Below are positions 51,042-60,362 of a stretch of DNA of 64,000 nucleotides, piece by piece. The stretch spans positions 42,707-106,706 of the forward strand of contig CAMDCE010000011.1 of NCBI GenBank assembly GCA_945889625.1, written 5' to 3'. Under the pieces are notes generated by a model, which saw nothing but the letters and a program-made list of their open reading frames with translations, was not told the DNA's origin and ran no database searches. Each line of letters starts with the position of its first letter. Within the stretch, counting starts at the first letter, position 1. The stretch is from Asaia bogorensis. Lineage in GTDB: Bacteria; Pseudomonadota; Alphaproteobacteria; Reyranellales; Reyranellaceae. The position numbers were made by a program, and so were the translations under genes.

Positions 51042-51715
51042 TGTTGAGGTATCTCGTCCTTGCCATCGTCCTGCTTGCGGTCCCTGCCGGCGCGCAGATG
51101 GCCGGCGAGGAGGTGAAAGCCTGCGTGCCGAATGGCGATCCGATGGATCCCGAGGGCGAGCAGAAGAACCTCACCAGGAACTGGCCGCAAGAGGCCGAGC
51201 GCTACAAGGGCAACGACCAGAACGTGTCGCGGCGGGGCGATTTACTCCGCCTGGCTCTGGAGGGGGGCAAGACGGTCGAGCTGGTGGACTGTCCTTACGG
51301 CGACACCGCCTATCAGTATCTCTACGAGCGCTACGACGATGCCGGCCGCTTCTATGTGATCCGCACGCCGGCCCACGAGGATTTCTCCTACACACTTGTG
51401 ATGAAGCTCACGGGCCGGCTGTTCACTGTCTACAGCTCGCCGGTCTGGACGTCCGACAAGTCGAGGTTCCTGACCGTCGCCTGCACCTTGCTGCCGACGC
51501 GCGGCAGCCTCGCCATTCACAAACCTTCGGACGACGGCCTCGCGCTGGAAGCGGAAATCGAGCTGCCCTGCGGGATGGAAAGCTGCGCGGCGCGCTGGGA
51601 CTTCCAGTCCTGGATCTCGGTCTCCTGCATGCCGTGGAGCGATACCGGCAAGAAGGGCACGGAGTTCGTGGTGCTGCGTGGCGGCGCCGGCAGCTGGCGG
51701 AGATTTGGACGTTGA
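51041..51715 (+). CDS. Exported protein of unknown function, Cys-rich
   Basis: A 224-residue protein with a Sec signal peptide (MLRYLVLAIVLLAVPAGAQM). The mature part has about five Cys (in KACVPNG, LVDCPYG, VACTLLP, LPCGMESCAA, SVSCMPW), even enough for disulfides, and no family I know. It is translationally coupled (TGATG) to the Rrf2 regulator, so the regulator may control its level. It is cell-envelope or periplasmic by signal. Confidence 0.7.
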   Translation: MLRYLVLAIVLLAVPAGAQMAGEEVKACVPNGDPMDPEGEQKNLTRNWPQEAERYKGNDQNVSRRGDLLRLALEGGKTVELVDCPYGDTAYQYLYERYDDAGRFYVIRTPAHEDFSYTLVMKLTGRLFTVYSSPVWTSDKSRFLTVACTLLPTRGSLAIHKPSDDGLALEAEIELPCGMESCAARWDFQSWISVSCMPWSDTGKKGTEFVVLRGGAGSWRRFGR

Positions 51716-51964
51716 TCGGCTCCGCTGTTTGCCCGAATCACATTGACATTGGATGCGATATACGCAACAATACTGTCTGGGACCCGGACCCTGGCATGTC
51801 TGCCGAAGCGCGGGGACCACGGGAGATGCCGCACGGTTGTTGCGCCGCAACCGGCGCATAGGTGGATCGAGCGTGGTGCAGCGAGCTTTTGGCCCAGCAC
51901 TAAAATTGGGATGATTTCCCGCTATATAAACGTCCCAAACGGTAACCACCACTAAATGTTGTGG

Positions 51965-53158
51965 TCAGTCCTTGGCCCAGCCGTCCCGGGTTTGCGGCAG
52001 CTTCTTCTTGAGAAGGGCGCCGGCCACGACGTTGCGCAGCACCTCCGCCGTGCCGCCGCCGATGGTGAACATGCGCACATCGCGCGCCATGCGTTCGAGC
52101 GGCAGCTCACGCGAGTAGCCGCGGGCGCCGAAGAACTGCAGCGCCTCGTTCACCACCTGGATGGCGTTTTCCGAGGTGAAGACCTTGGCTTGCGCAGCCA
52201 GCAGCATGTCGGGAAAGCCGCCTTCGCCCGAGCGCGCGGCGTTGTAGACCAGCGCTTGGGCAGCCGAGAGCTTGATCGACATGTCGGCGAGCTTCCATTG
52301 CAGGCCCTGGAACTCGTTGATCGGCCGGCCGAACTGCTGGCGCTTCTCCGACCAGTCGAGCGCCAGGGCATAGGCACCGTTGGCGATGCCGAGCGCCACC
52401 GTGGCGGCGCCGACCCGCTGGCTGTTGTAGGCGGTCATCAGGTCGGCGAAGCCCTTCTTCAAGCCGCGCGGCGGAATCACCAGCGCCGAGGGCGGCAGCT
52501 CCATCTCCTCGAAGTCGATTATCGCCTCGGGAATGCCGCGCAGCCCCATGGTCGGCTCGCGCTTGGTGATCTTCAGCCCCTGGGTCTCGTCGCGGATGGC
52601 GAGGAAGCCGCCGATGCCCTCGTGGTTGCCCTTCTCGTCGTAGACCTGGGCGAAGATCAGGTGCAGGCGCGAGACGCCGCCGCCGGTGATCCAGTGCTTG
52701 CGGCCGTTCACGACATAGCGGTTGCCCTTCTTGTCGGCGCGGGTGGTCATGCCGTTGGCGTCGGAGCCGGCCTCGGGCTCGGTGATGCAGATGGCGGGCC
52801 TGTCGCCCGCCAGCACCATGTCGGCTGCCATCTTCTTCTGCTCTTCGGAGCCATAGGCCATGACCGCGCTGATGGCACCCATGTTGGTCTCGACGGCGAT
52901 GCGGCCGGTGACTGCGCAGGCGGCCGACAACGCCTCGATCGCCAGCACGGCATCGAGCCAGCCCTTGCCCTGGCCGCCATACTGCGTGGGGATGGTCATG
53001 CCGATCAGGCGCGCGTCCTTCAAGAGCTCGACATTGTCCCAGGGATACTGCTCGGTGCGGTCGACCTCGGCAGCGCGCCTGGCGATCGGGCCGGCCGCCA
53101 GTTCGCGGGCGCGGGCCTGCAGCTTGGCCTGGTCGGGCGTTAGTCCGGAAAAGGTCAT
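51965..53158 (-). CDS. Acyl-CoA dehydrogenase
   Basis: A 397-residue flavoprotein with the three-domain ACAD fold. The FAD and substrate motifs are ITEPEAGSDANGMTTRA and KHWITGGGVSRLHLI in the beta-barrel, and FGRPINEFQGLQWKLADM in the C-terminal helices. The C-terminal R..FTIGGGTAEVLRNVVAGALL is typical. It introduces a double bond in an acyl-CoA and passes electrons to ETF. Its start overlaps the cyclase stop by 4 bp. The acyl chain is unknown. Confidence 0.9.
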   Translation of the reverse strand: MTFSGLTPDQAKLQARARELAAGPIARRAAEVDRTEQYPWDNVELLKDARLIGMTIPTQYGGQGKGWLDAVLAIEALSAACAVTGRIAVETNMGAISAVMAYGSEEQKKMAADMVLAGDRPAICITEPEAGSDANGMTTRADKKGNRYVVNGRKHWITGGGVSRLHLIFAQVYDEKGNHEGIGGFLAIRDETQGLKITKREPTMGLRGIPEAIIDFEEMELPPSALVIPPRGLKKGFADLMTAYNSQRVGAATVALGIANGAYALALDWSEKRQQFGRPINEFQGLQWKLADMSIKLSAAQALVYNAARSGEGGFPDMLLAAQAKVFTSENAIQVVNEALQFFGARGYSRELPLERMARDVRMFTIGGGTAEVLRNVVAGALLKKKLPQTRDGWAKD

Positions 53159-54663
53159 GACGGGTTTCCCTGGCCGTTTGGATCGATGCTGAAGATGGCG
53201 ACCTGCTCGCCACGGCCGCGCACGGCGACGCTCCCGAGGCTGGCGAAAACAAACCGATCGCCGCAGGCCTCGCGCGTGCTCGCCGAGACCAGAATGCGCG
53301 TGTCGTGTTCCTTGTTCAACGCCTCCAGTCGCGCTGCAAGGTTAACCGTATCGCCCAGCAGGGTGTAGCTCATGCGTTGACCCGCACCGACCGAACCGCC
53401 GATCACGTTGCCCGTGCTGATGCCGATCCGGGTGGCCAGCGCCACGCCGTGATCGCCGAAGGTGCGACTGCCGACGGCACGCTGGATGTCGATCGCCGCG
53501 CGCACCGCGGCGGCGGCATGGTCGTCGCGGGCCAACGGCATGTTGAAGGAGGCGAACAGGCCGTCGCCGATGAAGGTGTTGACGACGCCGCCATGGGCGC
53601 GGATCGGCGCCAGCACGGTCTCGAGGTACTCGTTCAGCGCCGACACGAGCTCGTGCGGTGTCAGATACTCGGCGATGGTGGTGAAGCCCGCGATGTCGGT
53701 GAACAGGATCGTGGCCTCGCCCATCTCACCGGCAAGCGCGCCTTCGCCCTGGCGGCGCAGGATGGTGGCCGCGACGCTCTCGTCGACGTAGCGACCGAAG
53801 GTCTCGCGGATCTTCTCGCGCTCGCGCAGCCCCTCGACCATGTTGTTGAACTGTCCCGTCAGTTCACCGACCTCGTCGTTGGAGGTAACTGGTACGCGCT
53901 GGCCGAGGTCGCCCTCGGCCACCTTGCCCATGGCCTGCGACAGGATGTTGATCGGCTCGAGCAGCGAACGGACGACGTAGTAGGCCGACATCGCCACCCC
54001 GAGAACGGCTGAAGCCACGTCGATCAGCACTTCGAGGCGCAGCCGGTCACCCTCATAGGAATAGAGCTCCACCAGGATCGCCGCGAGCGGGCCGATCGAG
54101 ATCACTATCAGCGCGACCAGGAGCTTCAGCCGGTAGCTGCCGAAGAACAGTCTGAGGTTCTCGCCGGTGCGCTCGAAGATGAAAGTGCAAAGCCGGGCCA
54201 GATAGTCGCTGACCACGAAATAGGCGTAGGTGAAATAGAAGATCGACAGTACCAGCAGCGCCACGATGAAGTCGGCGACGGTGGGCACGAGCAGAGGGGG
54301 ATCGGTGGGCCCGATCCACCAGGGCAGAGACAGCCGGAAGGCCCAGGCCAGGAAACCCAGGATGCCCGTGGTGCGCGCCGACAGCAGCGGCAGCTGGGTC
54401 AGCCGTCGCTGAACCGAAGCGAAGGGGAGCATGCCCTCGAGATAGGCCTGGATCGGTTGGTACAGCCAGCGCGCAATCAGCCAGTTGGCGACCAGCAGGA
54501 AGATCACGCCCACGCTGACCGTCCGCCAGCCGTTGGTCCACGACCCTGACAGCAGCATGAATGTCACGGCGATGCCGAGATCGAGAAAGAAAATCGATGT
54601 CGTCATCCAGAGATAACGCCGACGCATCGCGGCGATCTCGGCCGGTGTGGCGGGTGAACTCAT
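53155..54663 (-). CDS. Membrane class III nucleotidyl cyclase with HAMP domain (first of a tandem pair)
   Basis: A 502-residue protein. Hydrophobic segments fall at about 22-40, 48-66, 98-116, 128-156, 180-200 and 212-232, then HAMP (about 233-290) and a C-terminal cyclase domain (about 315-495). Metal-binding Asp are D323 (FTDIAGF) and D367 (GDGLFASF); N441 and R445 of GDTVNLAARLE are present, as is the purine-specifying D438. The partner Lys that selects adenine in classical enzymes is Thr363 (VNTFIGD). The nucleotide made is therefore not certain. The ATG overlaps the upstream cyclase stop by 4 bp. Confidence 0.85.
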   Translation of the reverse strand: MSSPATPAEIAAMRRRYLWMTTSIFFLDLGIAVTFMLLSGSWTNGWRTVSVGVIFLLVANWLIARWLYQPIQAYLEGMLPFASVQRRLTQLPLLSARTTGILGFLAWAFRLSLPWWIGPTDPPLLVPTVADFIVALLVLSIFYFTYAYFVVSDYLARLCTFIFERTGENLRLFFGSYRLKLLVALIVISIGPLAAILVELYSYEGDRLRLEVLIDVASAVLGVAMSAYYVVRSLLEPINILSQAMGKVAEGDLGQRVPVTSNDEVGELTGQFNNMVEGLREREKIRETFGRYVDESVAATILRRQGEGALAGEMGEATILFTDIAGFTTIAEYLTPHELVSALNEYLETVLAPIRAHGGVVNTFIGDGLFASFNMPLARDDHAAAAVRAAIDIQRAVGSRTFGDHGVALATRIGISTGNVIGGSVGAGQRMSYTLLGDTVNLAARLEALNKEHDTRILVSASTREACGDRFVFASLGSVAVRGRGEQVAIFSIDPNGQGNPS

Positions 54664-56162
54664 GTCGCGGGATCGATCCGGTAGACGACGATGTTGCCCT
54701 GGTGGCCGCGCACGTCGGTCTCGCCCAGCCGCACGCAGGCAAGGCCGGCGCCGCCGGCGCTGACCGTGCTCTCGGTCGCGAGGATCAGCGAGCCGAACTG
54801 CTTGTTGAGCTGCTCGACCCGCGCCGCAATGTTCACGGCGTCGCCCAGCAGGGTGTAGCTCAGCCGCTTCTCGGTGCCGATCGTGACGCCAATCACCGGA
54901 CCGGTGTTGATGCCGATACGGGTGCGCAGGTGAACGCCGCCGGCGAAGCGGACGGCTGCCAGAGCCTGCTGTATCTCCAACCCGGCCCGCAGTGCCGCGG
55001 CGGCGTGGCCTTCCTGTGGCAGCGGCAGGTTGAAGCTCGCGAACAGGCCATCGCCGATGAAGCTGTTGACCACGCCGCCGTGGCGCTGGATCGCCGGCAC
55101 CACGGTGCCGAGATAGGTGTTGAGGACGGCGGCGACCTCGGTCGGCGGCATGCCCTCCGAGAGGCCGGTGAATCCCTCGATGTCGGTGAACATCAGCGTC
55201 GCCTCGGCGACGGTGTCGACGGCGCGGCCGGTGTGATGCTGATCGTCGAGGATGGCGGCAGCGACGCTTTCGCTCACATACTTGCCGAAGGTGTCGCGCA
55301 AGTACTGGCGCTCCGACAGGCCCACGACCATCTGGTTGAAGCCGCTGGTGGCGTGGCCGACCTCGTCGTCGGAAGTGACGGGCAGGCGGACGGTGAGGTC
55401 GTTGCCGGCAACGCGGTGCATGCCGTGGTCCAGGCGGTCGATCGGCCGGGTGAGCGCCCGTGAGATCCAGTAGTAGATCACGATGGCGGCGATGGCCGAG
55501 GCGGTGAAGTCAACCGAGGCTTCACGCATCAACCGCTCGCCGTTGTAGCTTGCGATGTCGCCAGCCAGCAGGATCATGGCGGCGAACGACACGAACAGCA
55601 CGGCGACACCGACCTTGCGGCGGAAAGCGCCACGGAAGACGCCGATATTGACGCCCTTCTCCCGGAAAAGATGTTCGCAGAGCCGGTCGAGATAGGCGCT
55701 GACGACAAAGAAGGTCAGAACGACGTTGAAACCGGTCACCACGAAGAAGGAGCAGATCGTGTCGATCCACGCCGAGATCTCGATGTTGGCGCCGAAGGTA
55801 ATGCCGAAGCGCGGCGACAGGAAGCGCAGTGCGAGCATCGGCGCATAGAGGCAGCCGACGACCAACGCCGACCGGCGCGGCAGGTTGGCAAGCCTCTCCT
55901 CGATGTCGGAAAAGGCCAGTTCCCCGGCGAGAAAGCGTCGCATCGGGTTGATCAGCAGATACGCGCCGAACCCGACGCCCAGCATCAGGAACGCCGCCGA
56001 TACCATCGACATTGGGATCAAGGTCAATGGGCGGTCATTGATCGCTGCATAGACGGCCGAGGTGATGACGTCGATCAGGAACGGCGCCGACATCGCCAGG
56101 TAGTAGCGGCGCACGATGGTGCGGGACGCCGCGTTGGGCGCCGCCTCGGACAATGCCGTCAT
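54660..56162 (-). CDS. Membrane class III nucleotidyl cyclase with HAMP domain (second of a tandem pair)
   Basis: A 500-residue paralogue of the neighbouring cyclase with the same plan: six hydrophobic segments, HAMP (about 235-300) and cyclase domain (about 320-498). The metal Asp are D327 (FTDIEGF) and D371 (GDGLFASF); the Lys position is Ser367 (VVNSFIGD). I start it at 56162 (MTALSEAAP); an alternative GTG at 56216 overlaps the upstream stop (TAGTG) but lies across a hairpin. Class III cyclase domains work as dimers, so the tandem pair may form a heterodimer. Confidence 0.85.
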   Translation of the reverse strand: MTALSEAAPNAASRTIVRRYYLAMSAPFLIDVITSAVYAAINDRPLTLIPMSMVSAAFLMLGVGFGAYLLINPMRRFLAGELAFSDIEERLANLPRRSALVVGCLYAPMLALRFLSPRFGITFGANIEISAWIDTICSFFVVTGFNVVLTFFVVSAYLDRLCEHLFREKGVNIGVFRGAFRRKVGVAVLFVSFAAMILLAGDIASYNGERLMREASVDFTASAIAAIVIYYWISRALTRPIDRLDHGMHRVAGNDLTVRLPVTSDDEVGHATSGFNQMVVGLSERQYLRDTFGKYVSESVAAAILDDQHHTGRAVDTVAEATLMFTDIEGFTGLSEGMPPTEVAAVLNTYLGTVVPAIQRHGGVVNSFIGDGLFASFNLPLPQEGHAAAALRAGLEIQQALAAVRFAGGVHLRTRIGINTGPVIGVTIGTEKRLSYTLLGDAVNIAARVEQLNKQFGSLILATESTVSAGGAGLACVRLGETDVRGHQGNIVVYRIDPAT

Positions 56163-56177
56163 GACGGCGGGTATAGA

Positions 56178-56211
56178 GCGGATCGAGGCGGAGCGAAACG
56201 CCCCGATCCGC
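56178..56211. terminator. Hairpin between the transglutaminase-like and cyclase genes
   Basis: Stem GCGGATCG/CGATCCGC plus an inner GGCG/CGCC across one mismatch, with an 8-base loop; there is no T run. It lies just after the stop of the transglutaminase-like gene and over the alternative GTG start of the cyclase. It could end transcription or hide a start site. Confidence 0.5.
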
Positions 56212-56215
56212 AGCA

Positions 56216-57307
56216 CTATGCCGTCAGTTCACGCGCCGTGATGCGGTACTTGAACTTGTCGGGATCGAGCGTATCGAGCATGCCGGCCTTGTTCTCGGCC
56301 TGCGGATACATCAGGAAGCCGATCGCCGGTTCCCGCGAGCCGGGCAGCTTTACGTCATGCGCGACATTGAAGGCGACCCAGTTGCCTTCCCACGAGCCGA
56401 ACAGACCCTTGCGTGCCGCCACGACCTTGGGATCGGTGATGGCGAGATTGCCCGGCGGCTCCTCGAGCACGACCTTGCGCACGTCGGCCGGATCGACCGG
56501 CGTCCAGCCGCTGCCCGATAGCCATACTTCGGCGCGGCAATGCTGCGCCTTGGTGACTACCTCCGAGCCCGCGCCGAGCGACTTGTAGCCGAACTGCGAG
56601 GGCACCACGCGAATGCCGTAGCAGTCGCGTGCCGGCAGTCCGATCGAACGCGCCATGCCGACGAACAGGGCGTTGAGGTCGGCGCACTTGCCGTTGAGGT
56701 TGCCGGTCTTGATCATCGAGGCGATGTCGCCGACGCCGCAACCCTGGGTCTTGGCGTTGCGGAAGGTGTTCTCGACCACCCATTCGTAGAGGGCGCGCGC
56801 CTGGGCGAGGTCGCCCGTCTTGCCCCTCACGATGTCCTGGGCGGTCTCCTTGACGATGCCGTCGGTCGGCAGCAGCGATGTGGCACCCAGCGAGAGCTTG
56901 CGCTCCTCGTCGCTGAGCGGCGCGACCGAGCGCTGGCCGGGGCGGACGGCACGGTCCTGCGTCTGGACCTGCGTCGTGACTTCGATCACCGGCGCCTGCT
57001 GGTCGGCAGCCCATTCGACCCGCAGCATCTCCGCGCCGTATTTCGGATCGCGCACACGCTCGGAGATCTTCGCGTTGCCCGTCCAGGCAACATTGCCCGG
57101 GCGCTGCCAGTCGGCGGCCTCGAAGGTCGGCAGGGGAATCCAGGCACGGGTGGCACCGTAGGCCGGCTCGACCTTTGTGGTCAGGACGAACGAGCGCCAT
57201 CCCTTGGGTGTCGGAGCGAACGTGGCGGCCTGGGCTGAGGCCAGACGGGGCGCGAGGCCCATGGCGCCGGCGGCGAGGCCGGCCTTCAGAATGTCGCGGC
57301 GGTTCAT
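56216..57307 (-). CDS. Tat-exported transglutaminase-like protein
   Basis: A 363-residue protein starting at 57307 behind GGGGAGAAG. The twin-arginine signal MNRRDILKAGLAAGAMGLA (residues 1-19) directs export to the periplasm in folded form. The transglutaminase-like domain has a full triad: C208 in NGKCADLNALFVGMARS, H256 in AQHCRAEVWL and D272 in WTPVDPAD. Such domains in bacteria are mostly proteases or amidases. It is the first gene of a leftward group with two cyclases and an acyl-CoA dehydrogenase. Export by Tat is inferred from the signal only. Confidence 0.83.
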   Translation of the reverse strand: MNRRDILKAGLAAGAMGLAPRLASAQAATFAPTPKGWRSFVLTTKVEPAYGATRAWIPLPTFEAADWQRPGNVAWTGNAKISERVRDPKYGAEMLRVEWAADQQAPVIEVTTQVQTQDRAVRPGQRSVAPLSDEERKLSLGATSLLPTDGIVKETAQDIVRGKTGDLAQARALYEWVVENTFRNAKTQGCGVGDIASMIKTGNLNGKCADLNALFVGMARSIGLPARDCYGIRVVPSQFGYKSLGAGSEVVTKAQHCRAEVWLSGSGWTPVDPADVRKVVLEEPPGNLAITDPKVVAARKGLFGSWEGNWVAFNVAHDVKLPGSREPAIGFLMYPQAENKAGMLDTLDPDKFKYRITARELTA

Positions 57308-57485
57308 CTTGGACTTCTCCCCGTGGCTGTTCACGCCGGGGAGGGGCGGGCGTTCCCGTCGTCGGAAATCACCAGGACCATCCCGCATCAATCCGCGTCG
57401 CACGCGACAGCGGCCTGTACCGGAAGAGCCCAGAATTGCAGGGCGGCAGTGCAGACGTCAACCGGCCATGCTACTTCCGGCGGCC

Positions 57486-58367
57486 ATGACGGTGACCTTG
57501 GCCGACCTCAACAGGATGGCGCCGGCGGCCTTCGTGGTCGCGATCGGCGAGACCTTCGAACTTGCCCCCTGGGTTGCCGAAGCCGCGTCTGCCAGGCGGC
57601 CTTTCGCGACGGTCACCGACCTGCATGCGGCAATGATGGGCGCGGTGCAGGCAGCCGCTCGCGAGACGCAACTCGCCTTTTTGTGCGGCCATCCCGACCT
57701 TGCCGGTAAGGCTGCCCGCGCCGGCGCCGTCACCGACGATTCGCGGCGCGAACAGGCAAGCGTCGGGCTCGATACGCTGTCGGAGGAGGAGTTCGCGCGC
57801 TTTCATCGCCTGAATGACGCCTACAAGACCAAGTTCGGGTTCCCGTTCATCGTCTGCGTGCGCCGCCACACCCGCGATTCGATCCTGGCGCAGTACGAAC
57901 GTCGCGTGGCGCACGACCCCGCGACCGAATTCGCCGCCGCCCTGCAGGAGACCTTCTACATCACGCGCCTGCGCGTGGCGGCCAAGGTGACGGGCCAGGG
58001 CATGCCCAAGGTCGACGGCCACCTCAGCACCCACGTGCTCGACACGCATGCCGGGCGGCCAGCGGTCGGCGTCGCGATCGAACTTTACGAACAGGTCGGC
58101 GAGCGCTATATCCAAATAACTACAGCGACAACAAATGCCGACGGCCGCACCGACCGTCCCTTGATCGGCGAACGGCCGCTTCCCATGGGAAGATACGAGC
58201 TACGCTTTGCGGTTGGTGACCATTTTCGCAGCAGGGGCATCGAAAGCGGCGATCCGCCCTTCCTCGACATCGTGCCTTTGCGCTTTTCGATCGCCGAGCC
58301 GGAGGGGCATTATCACGTGCCATTGCTCTGCACGCCCTGGAGTTATTCAACTTATCGCGGAAGCTGA
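57486..58367 (+). CDS. UraD-UraH fusion: OHCU decarboxylase and hydroxyisourate hydrolase
   Basis: A 293-residue two-domain enzyme. Residues about 1-165 are OHCU decarboxylase, with the catalytic His69 in LCGHPDLAG and the RREQASVG...EEFARFHRLNDAYKTKFGFPFI block. Residues about 178-293 are 5-hydroxyisourate hydrolase, with LSTHVLDTHAG (His183), R222 and the C-terminal YRGS. It would turn hydroxyisourate into S-allantoin in two steps, after uricase. Order in the fusion is reversed from the pathway, as in the plant allantoin synthase. Start at 57486; an ATG at 57468 would add six residues. No uricase gene is near. Confidence 0.9.
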   Translation: MTVTLADLNRMAPAAFVVAIGETFELAPWVAEAASARRPFATVTDLHAAMMGAVQAAARETQLAFLCGHPDLAGKAARAGAVTDDSRREQASVGLDTLSEEEFARFHRLNDAYKTKFGFPFIVCVRRHTRDSILAQYERRVAHDPATEFAAALQETFYITRLRVAAKVTGQGMPKVDGHLSTHVLDTHAGRPAVGVAIELYEQVGERYIQITTATTNADGRTDRPLIGERPLPMGRYELRFAVGDHFRSRGIESGDPPFLDIVPLRFSIAEPEGHYHVPLLCTPWSYSTYRGS

Positions 58368-58385
58368 AAGAAAGCGGAGGAAGCC

Positions 58386-59822
58386 ATGACCTACAGCGAT
58401 GTCTCCCTGATGATCGATGGCGCCTGGACCAAGGGCGCCAAGGGCCGCACGATCCCCGTCATCAATCCGGCCACCGAGGAGGTGATCGGCCAGGTCGCCC
58501 ATGCCGAAACCTCCGACCTCGACCGCGCGCTCGCCGCCGCCGACAAGGGATTCAGGCAGTGGAAGAAGGTCTCGGCCTATGAGCGCTACAAGATCATGCG
58601 CAAGGCTGCCGACCTGATGCGCCAGCGTCTCGACGAGATCGCCACCATCATGACTACGGAGCAGGGCAAGCCGCTGTTCGAGGCCAAGGTCGAGACCAAC
58701 CTCGCTGCCGACATCATCGACTGGATGGCCGAGGAAGGCCGCCGCACCTACGGCCGCATCGTCCCGGCGCGCGCCGAGAACGTCTATCAGATGGTGTTCA
58801 AGGAGCCGGTCGGCCCCGTGGCGGCCTTCACGCCGTGGAACTTCCCGATCAACCAGGTCGTGCGCAAAGCCTCGGCAGCACTTGCGACCGGCTGTTCGAT
58901 CATCATCAAGGGACCGGAAGACACGCCGGGCTCCTGCGCCCACCTCATCAAGGCCTTCGTCGATGCCGGCGTGCCGGCGGGCGTGATCCAGCTCGTCTAT
59001 GGCGTGCCGTCGGAGATCAGCGCCTATCTGATCCCGCATCCGATCATTAAGAAGGTCACCTTCACCGGCTCGACGTCGGTCGGCAAGCAGCTCGCGGCGC
59101 TGGCCGGCGCGCATATGAAGCGCGTCACCATGGAACTGGGTGGCCACGCCCCGGCCATCGTGTTCGAGGACGCCGATCTCGAGCAGGCGGTGAATGTGCT
59201 GGGCGCCAACAAGTTCAGGAACGCCGGCCAGGTCTGCGTCGCGCCGACCCGCTTCCTCGTCCACGAGAAGGTCTATCCCGAGTTCGTCGAGCGCTTCACC
59301 GCCTATGCCAAGAACATGAAAGTGGGCAACGGCCTCGATCCCGAGACCAAGATGGGTCCGCTGGTCGCCGAGCGGCGCCTGCATGCGATGGACACCTTCA
59401 TGAACGACGCCATCGCCAAGGGCGCCAAGGTCCAGACCGGCGGCAAGCGCATGGGCAACAAGGGTTACTTCTACGAGCCTACCGTGCTCACCGACGTGCC
59501 GCTCGATGCCAAGATCATGAACGAGGAGCCGTTCGGCCCCCTGGCGCCGATCACGCCGTTCAAGGATTTCGACGGCGTGATGAAGGAAGCCAACCGGCTG
59601 GCCTGGGGGCTCGCTGCCTATGCCTATACCAAGAACACCAAGACTGCGGCAGCGGTCGGCGCTGCATTCGAAAGCGGCATGGTGTCGATCAACCACCACG
59701 GACTCGCCCTGCCGGAAGTGCCGTTCGGCGGCATGAAGGATTCGGGTTACGGATCGGAGGGCGGTACCGAGGCGCTCGAGGCCTACCTCAACACCAAGTT
59801 CGTGAGCCAACTCGGAATGTGA
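58386..59822 (+). CDS. NAD(P)-dependent aldehyde dehydrogenase, succinate-semialdehyde type
   Basis: A 478-residue ALDH. The motifs [14 protein letters not shown] (cofactor and stabilising Asn), [11 protein letters not shown], the general-base Glu in TMELGGHAP and the nucleophile Cys in [12 protein letters not shown] are intact. The GabD-like branch is likely, but the aldehyde is not fixed by sequence. It follows the UraD-UraH gene by 18 bp. The box pathway needs a semialdehyde-CoA dehydrogenase (BoxD), and this is not clearly it. Confidence 0.88.
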   Translation: MTYSDVSLMIDGAWTKGAKGRTIPVINPATEEVIGQVAHAETSDLDRALAAADKGFRQWKKVSAYERYKIMRKAADLMRQRLDEIATIMTTEQGKPLFEAKVETNLAADIIDWMAEEGRRTYGRIVPARAENVYQMVFKEPVGPVAAFTPWNFPINQVVRKASAALATGCSIIIKGPEDTPGSCAHLIKAFVDAGVPAGVIQLVYGVPSEISAYLIPHPIIKKVTFTGSTSVGKQLAALAGAHMKRVTMELGGHAPAIVFEDADLEQAVNVLGANKFRNAGQVCVAPTRFLVHEKVYPEFVERFTAYAKNMKVGNGLDPETKMGPLVAERRLHAMDTFMNDAIAKGAKVQTGGKRMGNKGYFYEPTVLTDVPLDAKIMNEEPFGPLAPITPFKDFDGVMKEANRLAWGLAAYAYTKNTKTAAAVGAAFESGMVSINHHGLALPEVPFGGMKDSGYGSEGGTEALEAYLNTKFVSQLGM

Positions 59823-59897
59823 TGCCTCTGCGCGGTGGTGCCGACGAGCGTCGCCGAGCCCGCGAGGTGAAGGAACGCGCTTCGGCCGAGCGCGGTC

Positions 59898-60362
59898 CTA
59901 ATTCACCAGAAACACGGCTTCGACCGAGCACGCGAAGTCGGCGGGGCCGATCGTGCCGATGGCGAAGCGGGCGTGGCGGCCGGGCTCGCCCATGATCTCG
60001 ACCATCATGTCGGAGACGGCATTGGCGACCAACGGCTGGCCCTTGAAGTCGGGCGCTGAATTGACGAAGACGCCGAGCTTCACGCAGCGCTCGATGCGGT
60101 CGAGATCGCCATCCAGCGCCACCTTTAGATGGGCGAGGATGTTGAGGCCGGACAGCTTCACGGCGGCCTGGGCCTGCTCCATCGTCAGTTCGGCGCCGAC
60201 GCGGCCGAGATAGGGCCGCTCGATGCCGTTGAGCGGCGGCTGGCCCGCGACATAGGCGAAGCCGCGGGCAATCACGACGGGCTGGTAGCTGAACAGCGGC
60301 TTGGTGACCGGCGGCAGGACCAGCTTCAGTTCGGCAAGGCGCGCCTCGATGCGGCCGCTCAT
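59898..60362 (-). CDS. Rid-family (RidA-like) protein
   Basis: A 154-residue chorismate-mutase-like-fold protein, slightly longer than RidA because of an N-terminal extension. Family features are VVIARGFAYVAGQPPLNG, MEQAQAAVKLSGLNILAHLKVAL and the C-terminal HARFAIGTIGPADFACSVEAVFL with the conserved Arg. RidA proteins hydrolyse reactive enamines and imines. It overlaps the SDR-fold gene by 4 bp (ATGA), so the two probably work on one substrate. Confidence 0.86.
   Translation of the reverse strand: MSGRIEARLAELKLVLPPVTKPLFSYQPVVIARGFAYVAGQPPLNGIERPYLGRVGAELTMEQAQAAVKLSGLNILAHLKVALDGDLDRIERCVKLGVFVNSAPDFKGQPLVANAVSDMMVEIMGEPGRHARFAIGTIGPADFACSVEAVFLVN

Noticed and set aside
51743..51920. TTGACA with AACAAT 17 bp later, followed by a short ORF, as a possible small RNA or peptide gene
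   Set aside because: The -10 match is poor, the ORF starts inside the supposed promoter and has no ribosome site; nothing else supports it.
58386..59822. BoxD (semialdehyde-CoA dehydrogenase of the box pathway)
   Set aside because: The sequence looks like the GabD/succinate-semialdehyde group and sits with the UraD-UraH gene, 8 kb from boxC on the other strand.
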